Below, one piece after another: positions 16,290-24,511 of a stretch of 64,000 nucleotides of DNA. The stretch lies in NCBI GenBank assembly GCA_038230215.1, contig JBBRNR010000007.1, forward strand, positions 1-64,000, read 5' to 3'. Positions within the stretch are counted from its first letter, which is position 1. The number at the start of each line of letters is the position of its first letter. Under the pieces are notes generated by a model that was not told the origin of the DNA, did not search any database, and worked only from the letters and a program-made list of their open reading frames with translations. This DNA comes from DASVRZ01 sp038230215 (lineage in GTDB: Bacteria > Verrucomicrobiota > Verrucomicrobiia > Chthoniobacterales > DASVRZ01). The translations under genes and the position numbers were made by a program.

Positions 16290-17004
16290 ATGTCGGCCCT
16301 CGCTGCAAATTCTCCCTGGCGCGTGCTCGTGGTGGAGGACGATCCCTCGATTCGCGATGTGCTGGAGTATGCGCTGAAAAAACGAGGGCTTTACCGTGCG
16401 CTGGACCGCGCGTGGCCGCGAGGCGGTGGCCATCGTAGGCGAGGGGAAAACGGATATGGTCATTCTCGATGTGGGCCTTCCAGATTTCGATGGGTTCGAA
16501 GTCTGCCGGCTGGTGCGCGCGGGGAATGTCGGGGCGGCGGTCCCGATTTTATTTCTCTCTTCCCGCAGCGATGAAGTGAATCGGATCGTCGGCCTCGAAA
16601 TGGGCGGCGACGATTACTTGGTAAAGCCGTTCAGTCCGCGTGAATTAATGGCGCGGATCAAGGCCGTGCGTCGGCGTCTGATCACCGGCGGAGCAGAAAC
16701 GGAGATGCGCCGCAGGATCATTTACGGTCCGGTCACACTCGACTTCGAGACGGTGCGGACGACTTGCCATGACCGTGAGGTGAATCTAACCCGGCAGGAA
16801 ATGCGTCTGCTGGAATTGCTGGTATCGCGCCCCGGGCGTGTCTTTACGCGGGATGAAGTCCTCGACCGCGCCTGGGGCGAGGGCGGACTCGTCACCGACC
16901 GGACCATCGATGTGCACATCAAGTCAGTGAGGAAAAAATTTTCACCATTCGAGTTTATCGAGACTGTGCGCGGCACCGGCTACCGTGTGCGCGAGCTTGG
17001 TTAG
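16290..17004 (+). pseudogene. OmpR/PhoB-type response regulator with a frameshift
   Basis: The receiver domain starts in one frame (ATG 16290, SPWRVLVVEDDPSIRDVLEY, with the acidic pair EDD). It continues in another frame after a run of six A at 16377-16382. Removing one A restores the expected ALKNEGFTVRW junction. The second frame carries the phospho-acceptor Asp in MVILDVGLPDFDGFEVCRLV, the Ser and Lys switch residues (FLSSRS, LVKPFSP), and a full winged-helix domain ending IETVRGTGYRVRELG. Without correction the DNA-binding part would be translated only from about 16396. No sensor kinase is adjacent. It could be a true mutation, slippage on the A tract, or a sequencing error. Confidence 0.85.
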
Positions 17005-17038
17005 AAGAAGGTTAGGAAATTTTTTTTGGGATTGATGG

Positions 17039-17066
17039 TTGACGCTTCCCGGATCCTTGCTAAGTC
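17039..17066 (+). promoter_or_regulatory. Possible sigma-70-like promoter of a tiny transcription unit
   Basis: TTGACG (17039-17044) and TAAGTC (17061-17066) are separated by 16 bp, just upstream of a 35-codon ORF that ends before a strong terminator. The -10 match is weak. I call it mainly from position. Confidence 0.35.
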
Positions 17067-17082
17067 TAACTCCGTCATTCCA

Positions 17083-17190
17083 ATGAAACTCGCAGTCCAA
17101 CATTCCAAGCCCACCTGCCTCGCCGCCTATCGCGTCGCGAAAATGGTCGTGCGTATTTGGAATACCAACAAGGGCTGTGGAGCTTTCTGA
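17083..17190 (+). CDS. Putative 35-aa peptide between promoter and terminator
   Basis: This short ORF starts MKLAVQHSKPTCLAAYRVAK and ends RIWNTNKGCGAF. It has a positive charge, two cysteines and a hydrophobic patch (MVVRIW). It stands alone, with about 30 bp to the intrinsic terminator at 17221-17253 and a possible promoter upstream. It could be a regulatory leader, a small secreted or membrane peptide, or an incidental ORF within a small RNA of about 180 nt. I recognise no family. Confidence 0.4.
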   Translation: MKLAVQHSKPTCLAAYRVAKMVVRIWNTNKGCGAF

Positions 17191-17220
17191 TTTAATTTAA
17201 CTAACAATTTTTCCAGAAAA

Positions 17221-17253
17221 CCCACTGCCCGAAAAGCAGTGGGTTTTTTGTTT
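17221..17253 (+). terminator. Strong intrinsic terminator
   Basis: CCCACTGC (17221-17228) pairs perfectly with GCAGTGGG (17236-17243) around the loop CCGAAAA. TTTTTTGTTTT follows. This is a textbook rho-independent terminator for the short plus-strand unit at 17083. Confidence 0.9.
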
Positions 17254-17287
17254 TCCAGTCACACAACCCCTCCCGACAAACAAAGCT

Positions 17288-17512
17288 ATGAACACAGAGA
17301 AAATACTAACCTACCTGCAGGTGCCGCCCGAAGTGGAGGCCTTGCAATTCGAGAGCCTGATCGAAATCTACATTGACCTGGGACTCAACCGCGCCCAGGC
17401 CTCAGCTGCAGCCCAGGCCGATTACCTGTGCTCAAACATGCTCGCCTTCCGGCGGCGCGGCGCCATGGACGGGAGCTATCTCCTCGTCGGCAGTGCCTTG
17501 CGCGCGGCCTGA
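17288..17512 (+). CDS. Small hypothetical protein (74 aa)
   Basis: This plus-strand frame starts at an ATG 35 bp after the terminator. It encodes a soluble, Ala-rich helical protein (NTEKILTYLQVPPEVEALQF, then YIDLGLNRAQASAAAQADYL). No domain is recognised. Codon use is like the core genes. It lies just left of the transposon insertion (left end 17578), which may have displaced its former downstream neighbours. Confidence 0.5.
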   Translation: MNTEKILTYLQVPPEVEALQFESLIEIYIDLGLNRAQASAAAQADYLCSNMLAFRRRGAMDGSYLLVGSALRAA

Positions 17513-17624
17513 GTTTCAATGCAATCACCAGCTTACCATCTGATTTCTTGCCAGCCGTTGAGTGATCGTCTAGTAAGGGTAAATATATACTTGACTCACC
17601 ATGCTTCTGTCTTAGTATTAATAC

Positions 17625-18608
17625 ATGCAAGCACTTCCTAACTTCCCCGTAACGCTGATTGAAGCTGTTCGTTTCTTTGCTGATACCGAGATCGCTTTGG
17701 CCTTCATGGTTTCGATGCGCTGGTCTGATGGAGTAGTTAAGTGCCCTCGCTGCACTTCCGAAAAGGTTGGATTCCTTTCCACGCGTAAGCTCTGGAAATG
17801 CAAAGGATGCGCCAAGCAATTTTCTGTTAAAGTTGGGACGATCTTTGAGGATTCTCCCCTTGGTTTGGACAAGTGGCTTCCCGCCGTTTTGGTGATTGTA
17901 AACTCCAAGAATGGAACGTCTTCCTGCGAACTGGCGAGGTCGATTGGCGTGACTCAGAAAACCGCTTGGTTCATGCTTCACCGCATCCGCTTGGCGATGC
18001 AATCCGGTGGCCTTGTTAAATCGCAACTCACTGGCACGGTGGAAGTCGATGAAAGCTACATCGGTGGACGGGGCCGATTCATGCACCAAAAAACCAAGGA
18101 ACATCGTGGAATCAAAGGTTGCGGTATGGCTGGCAAAACTGCCGTTATGGGCTTGTTACAACATGGCGATAAAGAAACCGTTTCCAAGATCATTGCCGAT
18201 GTTCTTCCTAGCACTTTCGAACGCGAGTTGCTTGGACGTATTCGCAGGCATGTTGCCCCTGACGCTGAAATCCAGACTGACGCTCTGACTCATTACAACG
18301 ATGTTTCCAAGGAATACGCGCACAAGATCGTCGATCACGCTGTTTGCTACGTGAAAGACGGTGTTCACACTAACGGCTTGGAACACTTCTGGTCGCTGCT
18401 GAAGCGGTCCATTAAAGGCACTTACGTTTCCGTCGAACCCTTTCACTTGTTCCGCTATCTTGGAGAGCAAGTCTTTCGATTTAACGAACGCAAAAATACC
18501 TCTGGGGATCAGGGCCGATTCCTTGTTGCGAAGGCTGGCGTTTTCGGTAAGCGTGTGACTTATCGCAAGCTCATCGGTGCTGATATGATGGGCGGTCTTC
18601 CATGTTAA
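17625..18608 (+). CDS. ISXO2-like (IS1595 family) transposase
   Basis: The 327-aa protein has an N-terminal zinc ribbon (CPRC near residue 40 and CKGC near 60). A helix-turn-helix segment follows (SSCELARSIGVTQKTAWFML). The DDE-type catalytic core shows Asp in TVEVDESYIGGRG, Asp in IQTDALTHYND, and the NGLEHFWSLLKR block, where the third acidic residue is Glu of GLEHFW. It acts on the terminal repeats at 17578 and 20099. The reading frame is intact, so the element may be active. It overlaps the next ORF by 7 bp. Confidence 0.93.
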   Translation: MQALPNFPVTLIEAVRFFADTEIALAFMVSMRWSDGVVKCPRCTSEKVGFLSTRKLWKCKGCAKQFSVKVGTIFEDSPLGLDKWLPAVLVIVNSKNGTSSCELARSIGVTQKTAWFMLHRIRLAMQSGGLVKSQLTGTVEVDESYIGGRGRFMHQKTKEHRGIKGCGMAGKTAVMGLLQHGDKETVSKIIADVLPSTFERELLGRIRRHVAPDAEIQTDALTHYNDVSKEYAHKIVDHAVCYVKDGVHTNGLEHFWSLLKRSIKGTYVSVEPFHLFRYLGEQVFRFNERKNTSGDQGRFLVAKAGVFGKRVTYRKLIGADMMGGLPC

Positions 18609-18841
18609 AAAGAGACAGGGACGCGGCAATCGGAAAAATCCACATCGAAACCTCTGAACTCATGAGTGCCAAGCCATCTGAGAACAATTCATTGGAAGAA
18701 GACTTCCGGAAGGCGATGAAGCAAATTCTTTCTGTTCGCAAAGAGGAGATCGTGAAATTGGAGGAAGAGTGGAAAAGGGACCGTGAGCAGAATAACAAGG
18801 ACATGGATTCAAGGAACGCGCAGTCATCGGGCTGCGAATGA
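18602..18841 (+). CDS. Small transposon-borne protein (79 aa)
   Basis: This highly charged, helical protein is built around LEEDFRKAMKQILSVRKEEI and VKLEEEWKRDREQNNKDMDS. It overlaps the transposase stop by 7 bp and the next gene by 4 bp (ATGA), so the three are translationally linked. Short acidic/basic helical ORFs after ISXO2-type transposases are seen elsewhere, but no function is known to me. A structural or antitoxin-like partner role is possible. Confidence 0.6.
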   Translation: MLKRDRDAAIGKIHIETSELMSAKPSENNSLEEDFRKAMKQILSVRKEEIVKLEEEWKRDREQNNKDMDSRNAQSSGCE

Positions 18842-19818
18842 GCCGCCAGCGACTGTTTGGCTTCCGCACGCTGAAGTGGCTGTCGGAAGACTTTCTTCCG
18901 CGCGTCGAATCTTATGAGGCGGCGAATTACGCTTATTTCCTTTCATGTCACATTGTCGGAATGATTCTTGAAGCTAGTTTCGACTTAGTTCCTAACGAGA
19001 ATCGAAAGCCTGAATTCCGATCTAAAGGATTTGGGATGCGGTGGGTATCGGAAAACATCCTCGCAACCCACGCTGAATCGGGATACCTGCGCTGTAACGA
19101 CGGGACAGAAGCGACGAAATATCTGCATATTGCAAAGGTAATTGAGCTTGCTGAGCTTTTGTATAACCTTCAAACGGTTCCAGGTATTCAGGCGATTTAC
19201 CGTCGCGTCATTGAAGACCCACCCGGCTTGGAGGCTACAATATTAGAGCTGGAGGGATTACGGCTTATTTGGTTTACGAAGTTGGGCTTTCGTATCGTCC
19301 ACTCTGGAGCAGGGCGCCAATTGAACTACGAATGCGAGATTTATCTTCCAAGTGGGGTCACCGCGTATTGCGAAATGAAGTGCAAGCTAGAGACGCAAGA
19401 GTTTTCAGCGACTACAATCAAAAACACGCTCGACATAGCGCGTGCACAGTTACCAAAAGGAGGATGCGGTGTTGTAATTCTGAAGGTCCCCTCCTCTTGG
19501 TTTAATTCACCTGATACATCAGCATCTCTTGATCTGGCTGTAGAACAAGTGCTCAGGAACACCACGCGAATTAGTGAGGTAGTTCTTTACGATCGAATGC
19601 TATTCGAGGGCGCCGAATATCTCTTCTACGTGGGCTCAATCAGAGAGACACTAAATCAACGGTCGCCGTGCGCGGCGGCTTTAGATGGTGGCATTTTTAG
19701 AAAGACGCCTCCGCCTTCTCTTAATCCTGAGCACTGGTTGCTATTTTCGACACTCACTGAGGACATTTTGCAGCAGCTTCTTGAAGTTGAACTAAATCAA
19801 CCTCAACGCTGGGGATGA
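18838..19818 (+). CDS. Transposon passenger protein, possible PD-(D/E)XK-like fold
   Basis: This 326-aa soluble protein is carried inside the IS1595-type element. The N-terminal half is helical, with ESYEAANYAYFLSCHIVGMI and KVIELAELLYNLQTVPGIQA. The C-terminal half is alpha-beta, with RQLNYECEIYLPSGVTAYCE followed by MKCK and a strand GGCGVVILKVPSSW. The E-x(n)-CEMKCK spacing recalls the E-x-K half of PD-(D/E)XK nucleases, but a clear catalytic Asp is not evident. The function is unknown. Defence, regulation of transposition, or another cargo role are all possible. Confidence 0.6.
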   Translation: MSRQRLFGFRTLKWLSEDFLPRVESYEAANYAYFLSCHIVGMILEASFDLVPNENRKPEFRSKGFGMRWVSENILATHAESGYLRCNDGTEATKYLHIAKVIELAELLYNLQTVPGIQAIYRRVIEDPPGLEATILELEGLRLIWFTKLGFRIVHSGAGRQLNYECEIYLPSGVTAYCEMKCKLETQEFSATTIKNTLDIARAQLPKGGCGVVILKVPSSWFNSPDTSASLDLAVEQVLRNTTRISEVVLYDRMLFEGAEYLFYVGSIRETLNQRSPCAAALDGGIFRKTPPPSLNPEHWLLFSTLTEDILQQLLEVELNQPQRWG

Positions 19819-20073
19819 TCGCGTAAAGTGGATGCTCTCACGGGATAGTCTTGTGACGGAAGTTAGCCAGTCGGCTAAGACTCTCCCACTTGTCTATCCA
19901 GCGTCCGCTGCGCGATCTCGCTAAGACTTTAACGCGCGCTGATTTCCGAGTTGTCCATAAGCGTTCCACATAGCAAAGCGACCCTTTCGCGCAAGTTGAG
20001 CCTGCCTCCGTATAATTACACGCGACGACCCGTCTGTCCGCCCTATCACTATGTTCAGTTTCACTTGTTGCCA
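19819..20073. other. Non-coding right arm of the transposon
   Basis: Between the passenger stop and the right terminal repeat (20074-20099) I see no supported gene. A small inverted repeat, GTTAGCCAGTCGGCTAAG, lies near 19861-19878 and may end the passenger transcript. Nothing else is distinctive. Confidence 0.5.
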
Positions 20074-20199
20074 CATGGTGAGCCTAGTATATACTTGCCC
20101 TAGTAAGTTCCTTTTGCTAGACCATCAACCGAGTGGCTGCCGCTTAAACTGCTTGCCATGATTTTCGCCGATGGCAATGTAACTCCCAGCTCATTTTCC

Positions 20200-20273
20200 G
20201 CACCCATAGCTCAGTTGGATAGAGCACCGGATTTCTAATCCGATGGTCGATGGTTCGAATCCATCTGGGTGCA
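20200..20273 (+). tRNA. tRNA-Arg (TCT)
   Basis: The acceptor arm GCACCCA pairs with TGGGTGC and the discriminator is A (20273). The D-arm is GCTCAGTTGGATAGAGC, the anticodon loop TTTCTAA gives TCT, and the T-arm contains GGTTCGAATCC. CCA is not encoded. It stands 93 bp right of the transposon and just upstream of the nnr operon. Confidence 0.95.
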
Positions 20274-20282
20274 TTTTCCCTC

Positions 20283-21767
20283 ATGTCCACCGTCCTCTCC
20301 ATTCGACAGATGATCGAACTCGAAAAACAGGCGTTCGCCAGCGGGTTGGACGCGTGGGAGCTGATGCAGGAAGCCGGTCGGCAAATGACTTGCGCGATAC
20401 GCCAGAGATTTCCGCACCCCGGTTTCTGTCGAGTTTTTGCCGGAAAAGGAAACAACGCCGGTGACGCTTGGGTCGTCGCACGTTTTCTGGACGAGGCGGG
20501 ATGGAAGGTTGAGGTGGAATGTCCATTTCCCATTGGCGAAATGTCCCCGTTAGCTCGCCGCGCCATCGAGGCGTGGACTGGTCGGGAACCCACATTGTCA
20601 GCGACTCTGGATGCAACCACGCCGCCGAATCGACGCCAGCCGGTGATCGTGGTGGACGGTTTGCTCGGCATCGGAGCGGAGGGAGAAGTCCGCTCGCCGC
20701 TGCGCGAAATGATCCACGAAATCGCGCGGCAACGGGCGCAGGGGGCGGTGGTTTTTTCCCTCGATCTGCCCAGTGGATTGGAAGCCAAAACGTGTGTCGT
20801 GGCGGATCACACCCTGACCGTTGGCTTTGCCAAGGACGCGCTGCTGGCCGACGCGGCGACGCATTTCGTGGGGCGCATTTCGGTGCTGCCTCTGGAGGAA
20901 CTTTCCAATCGAGTCACAGAGAAATCAGCGGGTGAACTGGCGACCGCTGCGACTTTGCGTTCCATGCTGCCGCCGCGTTCGTTCGACATTCACAAGGGCG
21001 AATGCGGGCGCGTGCTAGTAGTCGCCGGTAGCCTCGGCACAGCAGGAGCAGCGGTGCTGGCGGCGCAGGGTGCGCTGCGGGCTGGAGCCGGTTTGGTTTC
21101 ACTGGTTTGTCCGCCCGAAGTGTATCCAACTCTGTCACCCATGCTGCCGCCCGAGGTGATGGCGCGCCCGTGGGATCAGATGGGCCATGTGAAAATGGAC
21201 GTGCTGGCCATTGGACCCGGACTCGACCCGAAATGGCGTAAGGAAGTCTGGTCGCTCATCGAAGCCGCCCGAGTCCCGCTCGTGCTCGATGCCGGTGCTC
21301 TCACCATTTTGGCCGAAGATATTTCGCGCCTGGAAAAACTGTCCGTCCCCGTCCTTCTCACCCCGCATCCCGGAGAAATGGAGCGTCTTTTTCCCCGACA
21401 AAATCGCTGCCGTGCCGAGTGGGCGGCGGACTTTCTTTCCACTCACGGCAATGCGCGGACCACGCTCCTGCTAAAGGGTTCTCGAACGCTCATCGCGCAA
21501 CGCGGCCAGCCAGCAAGCTACAACTCCACCGGGCATCCTGGCATGGCCACCGGCGGCATGGGCGACACGCTCACCGGAGTCTGCGCGGCGTTGCTCGGGC
21601 AAAAACTTTCCACCCGCGATGCCGCACGCGTCGGTGCCTGGGTCTGCGGCCGCGCTGCGGAAATCGCCGTCGAGGAAGGTGGCCAGAGCCAGGAATCGCT
21701 CCTCCCATCGGACTTGCATTCGACTTTGGGACGCGCCTTTTCCGATCTGCGGGCAGGCGTTTACTGA
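20283..21767 (+). CDS. nnr: Bifunctional NAD(P)H-hydrate repair enzyme Nnr
   Basis: The protein repairs hydrated NAD(P)H. The N-terminal half is the epimerase (YjeF_N: GKGNNAGDAWVVARFL, then VDGLLGIGAEG). The C-terminal half is the ADP-dependent dehydratase (YjeF_C: LTPHPGEMERLF, then NSTGHPGMATGGMGDTLTGV). The 494-aa length fits the fused form. The frame extends upstream to 20250, but that part is inside tRNA-Arg, so I chose the ATG at 20283, 9 bp after the tRNA. It heads a plus-strand run ending with tsaB; in many bacteria nnr and tsaE are neighbours, as nearly here. Confidence 0.95.
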   Translation: MSTVLSIRQMIELEKQAFASGLDAWELMQEAGRQMTCAIRQRFPHPGFCRVFAGKGNNAGDAWVVARFLDEAGWKVEVECPFPIGEMSPLARRAIEAWTGREPTLSATLDATTPPNRRQPVIVVDGLLGIGAEGEVRSPLREMIHEIARQRAQGAVVFSLDLPSGLEAKTCVVADHTLTVGFAKDALLADAATHFVGRISVLPLEELSNRVTEKSAGELATAATLRSMLPPRSFDIHKGECGRVLVVAGSLGTAGAAVLAAQGALRAGAGLVSLVCPPEVYPTLSPMLPPEVMARPWDQMGHVKMDVLAIGPGLDPKWRKEVWSLIEAARVPLVLDAGALTILAEDISRLEKLSVPVLLTPHPGEMERLFPRQNRCRAEWAADFLSTHGNARTTLLLKGSRTLIAQRGQPASYNSTGHPGMATGGMGDTLTGVCAALLGQKLSTRDAARVGAWVCGRAAEIAVEEGGQSQESLLPSDLHSTLGRAFSDLRAGVY

Positions 21768-21830
21768 AGCCCGGATTTGGGCGAAATCGCGGCTTGTGAA
21801 GGGCTGTGTTCTCCGCCAAGTTGCGCGATC

Positions 21831-22856
21831 ATGAGCGATAAAAAAACGGGATGCCTAGCGCTGTCATTATTTCTGGCACTCTGCGTCAGTCTTCTTATCA
21901 ACGTCGGACTTTTCTCCACCAAAGTCGGCAACTCCATCAAGCACACAGCCATGAAGGCGGGCAGCCGGTCCGACCTGCCGAGTTTCGATGAAACCGTCAT
22001 CCAGAACGCCACCAGCGGTTCCGGCGACCGCATCGCCGTCATCGAGATTCGTGGCATCATCAGCAGCTCGGCACCCGGCCGTCTCACCGATTCCATGGTG
22101 GACGACGCGAAAGTCGCCCTGCGCCAGGCCAGCGAGGATGAAAACGTCCGCGCCATCGTGCTGCACATCGATTCCCCGGGTGGGGAAGTCACCGCCTCCG
22201 ACGTCATTTACAACGAAGTCCGCTCCGCGCGTCAGAAGAAAAAAGTCGTCGTTTACATGGGCTCCGTCGCGGCCTCCGGTGGCTACTACATTGCCTGCGG
22301 CGGCGATTATTTAATGGCCAACGAAACGACCATCACTGGTAGCATCGGCGTCATTATGCACACGCTGAAATACAAGGATCTCTTCGGAAAAATCGGGGTC
22401 GAATCCATCGTGTTTAAGAGCGGGCAATTCAAAGACATCCTTAGCGGCAGCCGCGACATGACCGATGCGGAAAAGACCTACATCCAGGCGATGGTCATGC
22501 AGACCTACGACAAATTTGTCGGCATCGTCGCCAGCGAGCGGAAAATCGACGAGGCTTACCTGCGCACCAACATCGCCGATGGACGCATCATTTCCGGCAA
22601 GGACGCCGTGGGTTCCAAGCTGATCAACGCCACCGGCTACATCGAGGACGCCTATAATAAAGCGCGCGAACTCGCCAACGCGCCCCACGCCGCCATCGTG
22701 GAATACCAGGCCAAATTCCGCTTCGGCAATCTGCTGCGGAATTTCGGAGCTGAGTCCAAGTCGAATGCGAAGGTCGAGGTCTCGCTGGGCGAGGGTATCC
22801 TGCCGCATCTCGAGGCTGGCCGACTCTATCTGCTGCCAGCGTTCTACGCGGAATAA
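21831..22856 (+). CDS. sppA: Signal peptide peptidase SppA (S49 family)
   Basis: SppA degrades cleaved signal peptides in the membrane. I chose the ATG at 21831 (MSDKKTGC), which is followed by one transmembrane segment (LALSLFLALCVSLLINVGLF). The 341-aa length matches short-form SppA. The catalytic Ser149 is in VAASGGYYIACGGDY, and the probable general base Lys201 is in KSGQFKDIL, 52 residues further, as in single-domain SppA. LHIDSPGGEV is the usual S49 strand. It starts 64 bp after nnr and is followed after 3 bp by the CPBP gene. Confidence 0.93.
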   Translation: MSDKKTGCLALSLFLALCVSLLINVGLFSTKVGNSIKHTAMKAGSRSDLPSFDETVIQNATSGSGDRIAVIEIRGIISSSAPGRLTDSMVDDAKVALRQASEDENVRAIVLHIDSPGGEVTASDVIYNEVRSARQKKKVVVYMGSVAASGGYYIACGGDYLMANETTITGSIGVIMHTLKYKDLFGKIGVESIVFKSGQFKDILSGSRDMTDAEKTYIQAMVMQTYDKFVGIVASERKIDEAYLRTNIADGRIISGKDAVGSKLINATGYIEDAYNKARELANAPHAAIVEYQAKFRFGNLLRNFGAESKSNAKVEVSLGEGILPHLEAGRLYLLPAFYAE

Positions 22857-22859
22857 AAC

Positions 22860-23624
22860 GTGTTGCCCGCCATCGAAATCGCCCTCGGCTTGTGTAGCGG
22901 CGTGTTCTTTTTCGCCTTCTTGCAGCGGGCCTTTTTCGCGGCCAAACCTACTGAGCACCCCGGCTTGTTTGGCCAGATCGACATCGCGGTGGCCCTCACA
23001 CTTTCCGCACTGTTCATCTGGATGGCCATTGGGCTTTTTAGCGCACCGGAAAAACCCTTCAACGAAAAAGACATCCCCGGCAGCCTCTTCACGCAGGCGC
23101 TCTTTGGCGGCGCGGTGCTGGTGTATCTCGCACTCCGAAAAATCCCCTTTCGCGCCTACTTTGGCCTCGGACAACGCCCCGTTTGGAAGTCGCTGCTGTT
23201 TGGGTTCATCCTCATGCTCGGCATTTTTCCATTCGTTGGTATCCTCGCCAATCTCCTTAACTCCGAGCCCTCTGGCGAGCAGGCGGCGGTCAAATTCTTT
23301 CGCTGCAGCACCTCGCTACAAGCCCGGCTCATGCTCGCCTTCATGGCCGTCATCGTCGCTCCCGTCGTTGAGGAAATGGTCTTTCGCGGATTGCTTTATC
23401 GCATCTTCAAAGTTTATTTTGGGAAAATCTTCGCGATGTTTTTTACCTCCATTCTCTTTGCCGCCATCCACGGAAACATCCCGACGCTCCTGCCGCTCAC
23501 ACTCCTCGCCTTCGGTCTCACCGCTGGATTGGAACTCACGGGCAGCCTGCTGGTAAACATCGCCATGCATGCGACTTTCAATGGCATCAGTCTGCTCTTT
23601 TTGCTCAACGAAAACGCCCGATGA
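22860..23624 (+). CDS. CPBP family intramembrane metalloprotease
   Basis: This 254-aa integral membrane protein has about seven hydrophobic segments and the CPBP (CAAX protease and bacteriocin-processing) motifs. These are EExxxR in PVVEEMVFRGLLYR, a conserved His in FAAIHGN, and a final His in VNIAMHATFNG. The start is GTG at 22860, 3 bp after sppA. Its stop overlaps the thiL start (ATGA). The substrate is unknown, but the sppA neighbour suggests a place in membrane proteolysis. Confidence 0.88.
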   Translation: MLPAIEIALGLCSGVFFFAFLQRAFFAAKPTEHPGLFGQIDIAVALTLSALFIWMAIGLFSAPEKPFNEKDIPGSLFTQALFGGAVLVYLALRKIPFRAYFGLGQRPVWKSLLFGFILMLGIFPFVGILANLLNSEPSGEQAAVKFFRCSTSLQARLMLAFMAVIVAPVVEEMVFRGLLYRIFKVYFGKIFAMFFTSILFAAIHGNIPTLLPLTLLAFGLTAGLELTGSLLVNIAMHATFNGISLLFLLNENAR

Positions 23625-24511
23625 AACTGCAAGGTTATGGCGAGGACCGGCTGGTTTCCGAGTTAATAAAAGACCTGCCGCATCTGCACAAGGAAGTCTC
23701 CGTCGGTCCCGGCGACGACTGCGCCGTCATCTCCCAGCGCGGCTCGAAATGGGATCAATTATTGAAGACCGATACCATTGTCGAGGGCATCCATTTCGAT
23801 CCCACCGCGTCCGCTGCCGCCGTCGGTTGGAAAGCACTTTGCCGGTCCATCAGCGACGTCGCCGCGATGGGTGGAGAGTCGCAGTTCGCCCTCATTACAT
23901 TGGGATTGAACTCCGATGTCACCGTCTCCTGGGTAAAAAAACTTTATTCCGGCATTAGCCGCGCCGCCTGCCGCTACAACGTCGAAATCGTCGGCGGTGA
24001 AACTGTCCGCACCATCGGTCCGGCCTTCATCACCGCTAGTCTCACTGGACGCGTCGAGCACGGTCGTGCCGTCCTGCGCAACGCCGCCAAAATTGGGGAT
24101 GCCGTTCTCGTCACAGGAAAACTAGGAGGCTCGATCTCGGGCTGGCATCTAAAATTTCAGCCGCGTGTCGCAGAAGGCCGCTGGCTCGGACAATCTGGTA
24201 AAGTCCACGCCATGATGGACCTAAGCGACGGTCTGGCCGCCGATTTGCCGCGACTCGCCCGCGCCAGTGGACTGGACTTTCGCCTCTTTGAAAACGCCAT
24301 CCCGATTCGACGCGGCTCGAGTCTGGACCAGGCGCTAAACGACGGCGAAGACTACGAGCTGCTTTTCACCGCGAGTGCGCGCGAACTTCCCAATTTACTT
24401 ATCGACTGGCGAACAAATTTTCCCGCGCTGCCCCTGAGCGTGATCGGCGAAATCGTCGAGCCAACCGCGGGAAATGCTCCTGCTAACATTGGAGGATTTC
24501 ACCACTTTTGA
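23621..24511 (+). CDS. thiL: Thiamine-monophosphate kinase
   Basis: ThiL phosphorylates thiamine monophosphate to the active cofactor thiamine diphosphate. The 296-aa protein has the AIR-synthase-like fold with GPGDDCAVI near the start, LKTDTIVEGIHF, DVAAMGGESQ and the C-terminal NDGEDYELLFTAS. Length is normal. The ATG overlaps the CPBP stop, and its TGA overlaps the TTG start of tsaE. It is thus embedded in a translationally coupled operon. Confidence 0.95.
   Translation: MKLQGYGEDRLVSELIKDLPHLHKEVSVGPGDDCAVISQRGSKWDQLLKTDTIVEGIHFDPTASAAAVGWKALCRSISDVAAMGGESQFALITLGLNSDVTVSWVKKLYSGISRAACRYNVEIVGGETVRTIGPAFITASLTGRVEHGRAVLRNAAKIGDAVLVTGKLGGSISGWHLKFQPRVAEGRWLGQSGKVHAMMDLSDGLAADLPRLARASGLDFRLFENAIPIRRGSSLDQALNDGEDYELLFTASARELPNLLIDWRTNFPALPLSVIGEIVEPTAGNAPANIGGFHHF

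Larger units (their letters stand above)
17578..20099 (+). mobile_element. IS1595-family transposon with passenger genes
   Basis: The element is bounded by 26-bp imperfect terminal inverted repeats. The left begins GGTAAATATATACTTG at 17578, and the right, on the other strand, begins GGCAAGTATATACTAG at 20099; 22 of 26 positions match. The 8-bp sequence CTAGTAAG flanks it directly on both sides (17570-17577 and 20100-20107), a perfect target duplication of the length known for IS1595-group elements. It encodes an ISXO2-like transposase and two further genes in tight order. About 280 bp of non-coding DNA precedes the right end. Intact ends and duplication suggest a fairly recent insertion. Confidence 0.92.
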
